Shown here: positions 20,440-27,500 of the stretch, piece by piece
Numbering within the stretch: position 1 is the first letter of the stretch
Layout: the number at the start of each line of letters is the position of its first letter
Translations under genes and position numbers: made by a program
The notes under the pieces: generated by a model
Databases searched by the model: none
What the model saw: only the letters and a program-made list of their open reading frames with translations
Told to the model about the DNA's origin: nothing
Assembly: GCA_030141605.1 (NCBI GenBank)
Contig: JAQGDQ010000286.1
Span: 5,001-32,500, forward strand
Source: Tubiluchus corallicola
Lineage: Eukaryota; Priapulida; Priapulimorpha; Priapulimorphida; Tubiluchidae
Direction: 5' to 3'
DNA: 27,500 nucleotides

Positions 20440-20960
20440 GAAGGGTTGTCACATGATAATTGTCACGGCCGTACTGAGCACAGGGGTGGGGGACAAGGAT
20501 ATTATCATCCTCTAAACTGTCCAGTCATTATCGTATTGACAATGTGTATGCTGCCAAGCAGGGAGGCCGCAGGCTTAGACCACTCTGGCTTACAAATCGG
20601 CGTTCTTCAATCAGGAAAGGAACAGAATACACAACTAAGCTCGGTTTTGTTTTACCCCAGAACTAGGGTATACCGAAGACCGGTCGGCGAGTGGAGAGCA
20701 GTGAGTGTGTGTTTGCACCCTGCAAGGGGATACGTTTAGTCAATGCGCCCCCTGTTGGGAACACTAGCCTTTTACCGGCCCCGTCCCACGAGCGGGTCTC
20801 TAATCATTTAGGCGTTATTAAGAGCAAAGCGGTGCGCCTTTACCGCGGGAATTGTTTACCCAATACATAAACTGTACGAACAGGGGGATAAAGTTACGAG
20901 GAAGCAGAGGGTCTAGCGAGTAACGAATAGGGGAAGCAAATTACTGCTAATTATGTAAAT
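20440..20960. other. GC-richer region, possible regulatory island
   Basis: About 500 bp is GC-richer than its flanks, with several short G- and C-runs. A 97-codon plus frame (20446-20739, start MSHDNCHGRTEHRGGGQGYY) spans its first half. It has no known domain, a poor start context (gtcacATGat is internal), and no polyA or splice pattern, so I leave it uncalled. The CTCF-like site listed separately lies just beyond it. Confidence 0.35.
20745..20758 (-). promoter_or_regulatory. CTCF-like binding word
   Basis: Read on the minus strand it is ccaacagggggcgc. Against the well-known core CCASYAGRKGGC, 11 of 12 positions match (the fourth base is A instead of C/G), and the preferred GC follows. CTCF is conserved across most bilaterians. 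A single word match is not proof of binding. Confidence 0.4.
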
Positions 20961-21492
20961 TATCGTAAAGCTGGGAAAGAGTAGTTTTTCCTCCCAAGGT
21001 GTAACGTTATATATAATCTCTTAACGCTGTTTCATATAATATTTACAATGATCTAAAGAATATATAATATGTATAATATATAACAGAGCAAGTCTTTTAA
21101 TGCAGACAGGATCCACATTTCGGCTTGCATACAAGTAATACTCAAAGGAAAGGACAAATCACTTAACACGTTGGGTTTGTTTTACTGTTATCAATTAAAC
21201 TTAAAGAAATTTAACAAGGAAATGCTAAAAATTTGTTTATAAAACACAAAGTTTGATACTATCACTGTACAGCAATTTGCAGGCGCAGTGGCTGCAGCCA
21301 TTCGCTTAAAATTATGACGTAACAGGTGAACTTCGTAACTTTCCGTAAGCGCATCGTGCGTGTGCCTGTTAAAGTACTCCAAACTTCTGTGGTTTACCTA
21401 ATGTTCATACAAAAAAAAAATCACAATTGAGTTGTGTAATTTTTTGTAAAAACTCCTTATTCCTTTGACACAAATTGATTTCAGTCAACAAA
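20961..21492. other. AT-rich stretch, no gene supported
   Basis: A 63-codon minus frame (21191-21382) has a coding-like first half (MEYFNRHTHDALTESYEVHL) and a low-complexity Phe/Asn-rich end. It could be an exon that ends in the middle, but no clear donor is seen. Confidence 0.35.
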
Positions 21493-21500
21493 TGACGTCA
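21493..21500. promoter_or_regulatory. Perfect CRE octamer TGACGTCA
   Basis: Palindromic CREB/ATF site. It is followed by tcggtggaaaatggcg, and no gene start is visible immediately downstream. Confidence 0.35.
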
Positions 21501-21678
21501 TCGGTGGAAAATGGCGTTCAAAATAGGAGCGCCCAAGTGTAAAATAATTGAGAGTGCTTATCACACTTTTATTAGTATTCACTCTAATATTTTTCGCAAA
21601 TATTGAAATGGACTAAGTTACCACAAGGGTTTGCTTTTCCTTTAATATTAAGCAGCGTTTGGCCTGTTTAATAGCTAG

Positions 21679-21871
21679 ATGAGTGAGTGCCAAGAAAACT
21701 ATTTATGGATGAAAGAGTTTAAATATGCAAAAATTAAACAGAAACTAAAAACTGTTGATGTTCATAACGACAACTTGTGATTTACAGAGCCAGTTTTTAC
21801 GGAAGAAGTATGTTATGCAATTAACCTGCTAAAGTTGAAGGAAACATTGCCCGAAGATGTCCTGTATTGCT
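21679..21871 (+). pseudogene. Decayed coding segment, possibly LINE reverse-transcriptase-like
   Basis: One plus frame runs from ATG 21679 (MSECQENYLWMKEFKYAKIK...) through a single TGA at about 21778 to a TAG at about 21871. After the TGA the residues FTEPVFTEEVCYAINLLKLK and ETLPEDVLY recall the opening of non-LTR reverse transcriptases, where an acidic-Val..Ala-Ile..Leu-Lys pattern precedes Lys-Ala-x-Gly-x-Asp; that Gly/Asp motif is absent here. A tttacag|ag acceptor-like word lies at the break, so an exon boundary is an alternative. Family resemblance is weak. Confidence 0.25.
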
Positions 21872-22057
21872 AGCCGTTGGTGAACAGGCCTCAGACAGAT
21901 AATTGTCTTAACTAGATGGTGCTTGAAAACAAGTTAACTAATCAACAACACGGCATTAAATAAACATAAGAAGTTTTGGGTAACAGAAAATTCTGCTAAC
22001 CCACATTCTAGCATGGAGCAATAGAAAGAGCCCTCTGCAGCTTTACTAGGTAACTAC

Positions 22058-22333
22058 ATGCACCGGCAACCGGTTTGTAGCTCTCAAAAAATGGCAAGCT
22101 GTAATTTGTTTGAGAAATTCAGATCTACAGGAGACACGTTACGATGCAGTCCCATTGGCCGTCCTACAGACATTGAATCATTTCAGTCACTGAACTGCAA
22201 GCTGAAGTTCAAATTTGAGCATAAAAATGTGCAAGAGTCCTTTGTTTGGCCACCCAAGATCTTAAAGCAACATGTCAACAGAAAAGAAGGGGACCCAGCA
22301 CCAACCCCTGCGGTCCACCCTAGTGACGTTTAA
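22058..22333 (+). CDS. Weak candidate: 91-residue ORF, unknown
   Basis: The frame starts MHRQPVCSSQKMASCNLFEK and ends in a Pro-rich tail (PAPTPAVHPSDV). Composition is balanced and not repeat-driven, and the DNA is less AT-rich than its surroundings. Residues about 20-38 (FEKFRSTGDTLR...GRP) loosely resemble the linker of paired-like helix-turn-helix domains in transposases (KFRETGS...SGRPR), which fits a transposon relic near the decayed segment at 21679-21871. Candidate polyA signals follow at 22646 and 23003. An upstream exon or frameshift could extend it. I am not sure it is translated. Confidence 0.28.
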   Translation: MHRQPVCSSQKMASCNLFEKFRSTGDTLRCSPIGRPTDIESFQSLNCKLKFKFEHKNVQESFVWPPKILKQHVNRKEGDPAPTPAVHPSDV

Positions 22334-23010
22334 AAGGTTTTGATAAGCATCTTCAGAAGCATTTACCTGTATACTTACACTGCTGTTACAGATGCCAGGT
22401 AGATTTGCACCTTTACCAAGTCATCTGATGGAACGATAACACGATTCTGCCTTTACACTTGACTTGAAAAGTTTAAAGATATGTCTCTATAGTTATCAGC
22501 AAACAAATGAAAATTGTTACTCGTAAAACCTGCGCATCGAAGCAAGGCATTTATTGTAGGTGATCTATTTCTTATCAAAAGCTAATCTCGTAATTTTGCC
22601 AAGTTTAAAATTGTCAGTTTCTGTACATTATCAGGCACACGAATTAATAAAGAGAAAATAAAGGAAAAAGCAACAAAAAACTTTGGTTCTTGCTTGCTCT
22701 GATTTTGCATCTATAATAATATTCATAATAGATTTGCAGTCGGATTCATAAATTTGTTTTTTTAAGCTGTCAAAATTATATGATGTACTTTTTTAGAAAA
22801 TTGCATTCAAGACATCTTTGGAAATGCTATAAATCTTATAAACTGTTAAACGGAACCCTTTCTATCATTTGGCTTTGTATCACACGATATGTAAGTTTAC
22901 AATTTAGTATTTGTCTTGTTTGCTTCTCGCAATTACACTGTATTTTTATCTAGGTAGATTGTTACGTTAACGTGACCTTTGACTTGAGACAGTTTATGTC
23001 TGAATAAAAG
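22334..23010 (+). other. Possible 3' untranslated region with polyA signals
   Basis: AATAAA occurs at 22646-22651 and 22657-22662, followed by T/G-rich sequence (ctttggttcttgcttgctct). It occurs again at 23003-23008, followed 20-45 bases later by a GT-rich stretch (gtgggtgcttgctgttgtttt region). Both fit animal cleavage/polyadenylation layout on the plus strand. The transcript itself is inferred. Confidence 0.3.
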
Positions 23011-23470
23011 CCTTGTTTTTGCTTATTAAGTGGGTGCTTGCTGTTGTTTTAATTATAACTCTTAAATCTGTGTAAAATGTTATGTAACAAGACAGGCAAA
23101 CTTGTGGATAAGTAGTGCATGATACTGACCACGTTTACAATAAAAAAAAATTGTAAAAAAATAGAATTATACACTCGCTAGAGCTGCTGTGATGTAATTC
23201 CTGATTTATTGTTCTTTTGTTTTTGTTTATTAATTTGTACTGATGTTTTTATGCGGCGATGGGTAGTTACCTTTTACATTAACACATGCATTTGTGTTAA
23301 TAGGACATAATGCTGAAATAAAATTGAAATTCTTACAAATTTAAATTACAATAACTTTTTCTATTAGAGGTAACATATTAAAGGCCTAAAAGTTCAACAA
23401 AAATGTAAAAGAGTTTTATGCGAAAATATGTGCACAAGTAAACTGTGTTTAAAGAACAAATAAAAGTATA
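23011..23470. other. AT-rich stretch, nothing identified
   Basis: Homopolymer A runs near 23142-23160. No gene. Confidence 0.5.
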
Positions 23471-23690
23471 AATAAATGAGTAATGTAAATACTCGCAAAA
23501 TAAATAAATTTGTAAATTATATAATATGTAAATAATAAATAACAATAAATAAATGAATAATGTAAATGCATGAGAAATAAACAGATTTGTAAATAGCAAA
23601 ATACGTAAATAATTAATAATAAATAAATAAGAAAATAAGTAAATAAATTAGCAAACAATTGCAAACAATTAAATAAATTATTGTATCTGA
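23471..23690. repeat. AAAT-rich segment with a 77-bp duplication
   Basis: aataaatgaRtaatgtaaat occurs at 23471 and 23548, and the following blocks (aaataaataaatttgtaaat, then tacgtaaat/atatgtaaat) match in order. Degenerate TAAA words fill the rest. The overlapping minus Tyr/Phe/Leu-rich frames are artefacts of composition. Confidence 0.8.
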
Positions 23691-24018
23691 TAAAAAAATG
23701 TCTGATTGAGTGAATGATAGAATTAAGAAATGAATGAACGAACAAGTTAACAAACAAAACAATCTGTTTTGTATTTTGCGCGAGGAAAGCATTTAAGCAT
23801 GTGAAGCAGACGCGTTCATGTTCAAATAGTGTAAACTTAGACTTTAAATTGCCAATTTACATTGACAACGATAAGCGTGGTAAGAAGCTTAAAGACGGGT
23901 TGCTGGATCTTAAACTTTGCAATAAGCTGCAACGATAAACACAACAAATACATACTTGACTAGCATAGTTAGGAAGGGAATACCTAGGATTGTGAGATGG
24001 TGGCGCTGCCGATGCTAC
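23691..24018. other. Spacer, nothing identified
   Basis: No gene, RNA or repeat is supported here. A 91-codon minus frame (23857-24132) overlaps the GGT/GAT run and has no motif. Confidence 0.45.
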
Positions 24019-24048
24019 TGACGGTGGTGGTGGTAGTGATGATGATAC
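24019..24048. repeat. Short GGT/GAT trinucleotide run
   Basis: acggtggtggtggtagtgatgatgat. It is simple sequence. Confidence 0.8.
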
Positions 24049-24455
24049 CAACGAATACAGAGCCGAATGAAACGCGAATAAAACGTCAATGTTTTTTAAT
24101 AATTTGACTCTCAACTGAGAATGGGTTGACATTTTTGTTTTTCAAAACTGCAAGGTTCTCCTGTGATTTTCTTACCAGTGGTGACACCCTTTTAGCTACC
24201 TCTAAAGACGCATAAGTTTGATTCTGTACTTGTGTAAACGTGCCTCCGCTGTTTGGCGAGCACCTTAATTAGATTCGAATGCTTAATACGGAAATGCACC
24301 TAGTTGCTTATAAGCTGCATATAAATCCATTTGTGAAGTGTGGCGTTCGTAGCCTAAGTAGTGATTACACGAACATTCGATAAGTTGATGCAAGTATTTG
24401 AGTTAAAAGATATTATCTGAGTTAAGTAGCTCCTGAAATATGTAGTTTCAAGTTC
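24049..24455. other. Spacer before the 151-bp repeats
   Basis: No gene, RNA or repeat is supported here. Confidence 0.5.
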
Positions 24456-24908
24456 ACATTTTTTAACTAATTCACCTTAATGATCTTTTTATTTTTGCCG
24501 ACTATAATCGCACATGTACCTCAAACACAGTTTCACGTTTGAGTGATCAAAATTTGTGTTTGGCTGTGAAGTTAAGCACTGCTAAACCTGATTAGCAAAA
24601 GGATTTACATTTCTTAACTAAGTCACCTCAATGATCTTTTTATTTTTGCCGACTATAATCGCACATGTACCTCAAACACAGTTTCACGTTTGAGTGATCA
24701 AAATTTGTGTTTGGCTGTGAAGTTAAGCACTGCTAAACCTGATTAGCAAAAGGATTTACATTTCTTAACTAAGTCACCTTAATGATCTTTTTATTTTTAC
24801 CGACTATAATCGCATATGTACCTCAAACTCAGTTTCACGTTTGAGTGATCAAAATTTGCGGTTGGCTATGAAGTTAAGCACTGCTAAACCTGATTAGCAA
24901 AAGGATTT
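24456..24908. repeat. 151-bp tandem repeat, exactly three units
   Basis: Units start with acattt(t/c)ttaactaa at 24456, 24607 and 24758, and the third ends with aaggattt at 24908. All three are exactly 151 bp and nearly identical, with a few substitutions mainly in unit 3. Each unit holds an inverted repeat ctcaaac-N10-gtttgag, which is preserved in all three, and a tgatca palindrome right after it. Confidence 0.97.
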
Positions 24909-25209
24909 GTTAATGACTTTTGTAACTGCTAGGAAAATTGGCTGTTGTATCATAATTTGCACGTAACACACAGTAAGCAAATTTATTCCTGTTTCTCTCT
25001 GACCTGGAGGCAGTAAAGCCGTTTTTTCTAAAAATTGCCTGATTCAAAGCATTTCGTTCACGAGTTGCGCACGCATAATGAGAAATACCGAACTGTCTCT
25101 TTTACCGCGTTAAACTCAGGTATTTCTCAATTTCTTTCTACTGGTTTAGAGTTACAAATTGCATTGGTATTCATGACATTAAGCCGGGCCAGTAATATTC
25201 TACATTAAA
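24909..25209. other. Spacer, nothing identified
   Basis: No gene, RNA or repeat is supported here. Confidence 0.5.
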
Positions 25210-25815
25210 GCAAAACCAGGCCGAATCTTAAACTGTAGGTAAAAATAATCTACTCTTTAAAATATTGAAAGAAAACATACTATTTTTTTCAAAAATGGCT
25301 TACGTATGAAGGAGTTATTACCACACAACCGAAAGTTCACATTTGCGCCACTAGTTCTTCGCTGTTACACCATTTCGCCGCTAGTTAGACGCCTGCATTT
25401 CGGAAACGCATTGCACAAAAACAGGTGCTGTACCTCTCGGTTCAGATGTGTTAGCTTGTGACGAACTACACACGTTCGACAGCTCATGCGCGAGCACAGC
25501 GCTAAATTTGAAATTTGAACTTTTATCTTAAAACTTGCCTAGTTTTAGCACAACACACGGAATATCTTACAGTAGCACTGCACGTCAATTTACACCTCCG
25601 CAAACACGTGCAACGCGCTCGTGGAATATTTTTGCTGTTGAAGATTATGTTCGTTTGTGATGTCATCAATAGTTGAGCTCGCCCGCCGTTAAGTAAGTTT
25701 TTAATCTATTATTTAATTATCAGAAACGCTTTTGCAGTATCAATTGTGTTAAAATGTATACTTTTTATCGGATTTGAAAATGGGGTAGTATATGAAAAAT
25801 CATCCTGTCTTCCTT
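25210..25815. repeat. Dispersed repeat, copy 2 (sister at 11307-11923)
   Basis: Same strand as copy 1, 13.9 kb downstream. The identical 116-bp core lies at 25459-25574. Relative to copy 1 it lacks a few bases around the gacg(ggcactagtggttg) segment and gains one T in the ttttttt run. It ends at the same word, catcctgtcttcctt. Confidence 0.88.
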
Positions 25816-26220
25816 CGACCTTGTTGTACAAGTGTCTGTGGTGTACTATTATGGAGAAATCATTGTTCCTATATTATTATTATTATTAAAGAACTAGGTT
25901 AGGTAGGTTAGGTATAATTAGTGTATAAAATAGCTATTTTCATTGCCCTATGATTGCAACGCGAGTCGAATGTGTGTCAGCTTGCAAATTCAGACGTAAT
26001 TATGCAAGAAGCTGATTACTGTTTTTAGAAGTCGATTAAATTCATTTAGTAATATTTTAATACAATGTATTTTAAATTCTCATATTCGTATGAATTCCTA
26101 CATTTTAGCAAATGAAAGACACTTTTTATGAACGTATATTTATACCTATGTATTTACTGCAAATAAGTTTCTACGTTAGTTTTTAGTAGTGTTTTTATGT
26201 ATTTATATATTTGATCTATA
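25816..26220. other. Spacer with short ATT and AGGTT runs
   Basis: An ATT run lies at about 25872-25889. It is followed by aggttaggtaggttaggta (25896-25914), a telomere-like but very short word. No gene is seen. Confidence 0.55.
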
Positions 26221-26605
26221 TTATATTATGTTATGTTATGTTGTGTTGTGTTGTGTTGTGTTGTGTTGTGTTGTGCTGTGTTGTGTTATGTTATGTCATG
26301 TCATGTCATGTCATGTCATGTCATGTCATGTCATGTCATGTCATGTCATGTCATGTCATGTCATGTCATGTCATGTCATGTCATGTCATGTCATGTCATG
26401 TCATGTCATGTCATGTCATGTCATGTTATGTTATGGTATGTTATGTTATTATGTTATGTTATATTATTTTATGTTGTGTTATGTTATGTTATGTCATGTC
26501 ATGTCATGTTATGTTATGTTATGTTATGTTGTGTTGTGTTGTGTTGTGTTGTGTTGTGTTGTGTTGTGTTACCTTAAGTTACGTTACTTTACATTACATT
26601 ACATT
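26221..26605. repeat. Pentamer array with TTATG, TTGTG and TCATG blocks
   Basis: Order: TTATG x3 (26226-26240), TTGTG x9 with one CTGTG (26241-26285), TTATG x2, TCATG x26 without interruption (26296-26425), an irregular TTATG stretch, TCATG x3 (26494-26508), TTATG x4, TTGTG x8 (26529-26568), then decay into ttac words. A 5-bp unit reads open in all three frames, so the Met/Ser/Cys/His frames here are artefacts. Confidence 0.97.
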
Positions 26606-26873
26606 TTATATATAGATTTTATCTATAAATTTAGTGTAATATTAGTACAATTAAATAATGAAAACGAAACTCTGTGAACTGATTTAAGCAGGAAAAGACT
26701 TCAAACCAAGATTTGTGACTTCAGCCAATCGAAAAAGACACCAGGAACTGAAACTATTGTTTTTCTAACAATAGTTCGTCAGCATTGTCGTGATTGTGCC
26801 ATGATGGAGTAGACGAGTGAAAGCAGGAACATTTAATAATGTTTTCTAAAACTACCGGAGGCTATAGCGAACT

Positions 26874-26881
26874 TATATAAA
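26874..26881 (+). promoter_or_regulatory. TATA box (TATATAAA)
   Basis: A perfect TATATAAA lies 62 bp before the ATG of the ORF at 26943, which would put transcription start near 26905 and give a ~40-base leader. No CCAAT box is evident close by. Confidence 0.4.
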
Positions 26882-26942
26882 CGTATTTTCAGACGGAGAA
26901 CTTCTAAAATTGCATGTTTTGTGCACAGTAATCATATAATTA

Positions 26943-27116
26943 ATGCCGCGTGTAAGAAATTCATTGACTCAAGAAGACGACCAGTTAAAGGAAGTGGATT
27001 TTTTTCTATCTCAGTTTACAGATCGTGTTTGTTTCAATAGGCGTGCACAACTCTTGAACAAAATGCGTTGCGTTAGACAATTTCCAGAGAAATGTTTCTT
27101 GCGGCCCCGAGGCTAG
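26943..27116 (+). CDS. Candidate small gene or first exon, 57 residues, unknown
   Basis: ATG at 26943, TAG at 27114. The product starts MPRVRNSLTQEDDQLKEVDF and ends PEKCFLRPRG. It is 57 residues, charged, and has two basic patches (NRRAQLLNKMR; FLRPRG) and three Cys, with no signal peptide, membrane segment or family I recognise. Codon choice is varied and not repeat-driven. Context is supportive: TATATAAA 62 bp upstream and AATAAA at 27306-27311 followed by a TG-containing stretch, all within 440 bp on one strand. The start context (ttaATGc) is weak. It could be a genuine single-exon small protein, the first exon of a longer gene, or chance. Confidence 0.35.
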   Translation: MPRVRNSLTQEDDQLKEVDFFLSQFTDRVCFNRRAQLLNKMRCVRQFPEKCFLRPRG

Positions 27117-27305
27117 AAAGGAAATTGGAAGAAGTTCTCAATGTGCCCTGAGAGTTACGTTGTAGATTCCGTATATTGTTGCAATCGTACGCCATTTTGC
27201 TTGCTTACAAGATGAAGATCTTCTCTAGAACTGTGTGCCTGTATTAACCCTTGCCTTTTCCAGTACGTCTACCAGCTGTAAATTTCAAAACTCTAGTCTA
27301 TTTTG

Positions 27306-27311
27306 AATAAA
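27306..27311 (+). terminator. PolyA signal AATAAA
   Basis: Lies 190 bp past the stop of the 57-codon ORF, followed by acttatgtgactgc, a modest GT-containing downstream element. Confidence 0.35.
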
Positions 27312-27500
27312 CAATTGTAACTTATGTGACTGCAAAGTTTAAGTGTGGTAATGCAAAATTAGTTTTTTATCCATTGTCTCCTGGACTGCATATCAGGTCC
27401 AGGGGCACTTCCATTCTAGATTCACAAATTGAACAAACGAATGTGGAAAGACAAAAATGCTTCCTATGTTAGTACATTCTAGTTTTAGATGATGGTGTTC
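27312..27500. other. Window end, nothing identified
   Basis: A short hairpin word lies near 27382-27401 (cctggactgcatatcaggtccagg: cctgga...tccagg). No gene is seen before the window ends. Confidence 0.4.

Noticed and set aside
11307-25815. The two ~0.6-kb direct copies as LTRs of one 14.5-kb retrotransposon
   Set aside because: The interval has no gag/pol frames, no primer-binding site after the left copy, no TG..CA ends, and contains unrelated satellites; independent dispersed copies fit better.
26189-26677. Three overlapping plus frames rich in Met, Ser, Cys, His and Val
   Set aside because: A pentamer repeat without a stop reads open in all frames; the frames end where the array ends.

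Overview
This window looks like an AT-rich, non-coding (intergenic or intronic) stretch of an animal nuclear genome, probably from an invertebrate. The evidence is the lack of long conserved reading frames, the high density of simple-sequence arrays and minisatellites, scattered AATAAA signals, TATA/CCAAT-type promoter words, and degenerate TTAGGG-like words inside a dispersed repeat. A near-consensus CTCF word and full TGACGTCA (CRE) sites fit a bilaterian. I cannot name the species; tunicate or mollusc are only guesses. I recognise no protein family with confidence, and find no bacterial, phage or CRISPR content.

Layout. 1-1750: a palindrome, a long (TC)n tract, and a 35-bp minisatellite whose 73-bp flank is duplicated. 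1750-3905: two diverged copies of a TTAGGG-like dispersed repeat and two GC-rich repeat-like islands. 3906-7690: a 3-copy tandem repeat, trinucleotide and G-run tracts, a 0.6-kb polypyrimidine tract, and an (AAAC)n array. 7690-9250: a CpG-rich island, then a very regular 19-copy 40-bp satellite. 11307-11923: a dispersed repeat whose sister copy lies at 25210-25815. 12868-13307: exactly ten 44-bp units without indels. 14223-14465 and 16366-16686: two long inverted repeats. The first carries a degenerate hammerhead-like sequence core and the second is a 146-bp-armed hairpin. 16862-18690: a 54-bp tandem repeat, a GC-rich short ORF and a (TTG/CTG)n tract. 18761-20006: two copies of a ~100-bp dispersed element. 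Between them lies a weak minus-strand gene candidate with TATA, CCAAT and polyA signals. 20331-23010: GC-richer sequence with a CTCF-like site, then a decayed, possibly LINE-derived coding segment and polyA signals. 23471-24908: an AT-rich duplication and exactly three 151-bp units. 26221-26605: a pentamer array of three blocks related by single transitions. 26874-27311: a compact candidate small gene (TATA, 57-codon ORF, AATAAA).

The gene candidates share no visible pathway and none is certain. What the window mostly shows is repeat biology: tandem arrays at 35, 40, 44, 54, ~72 and 151 bp, foldback structures, and dispersed copies shared across the window.
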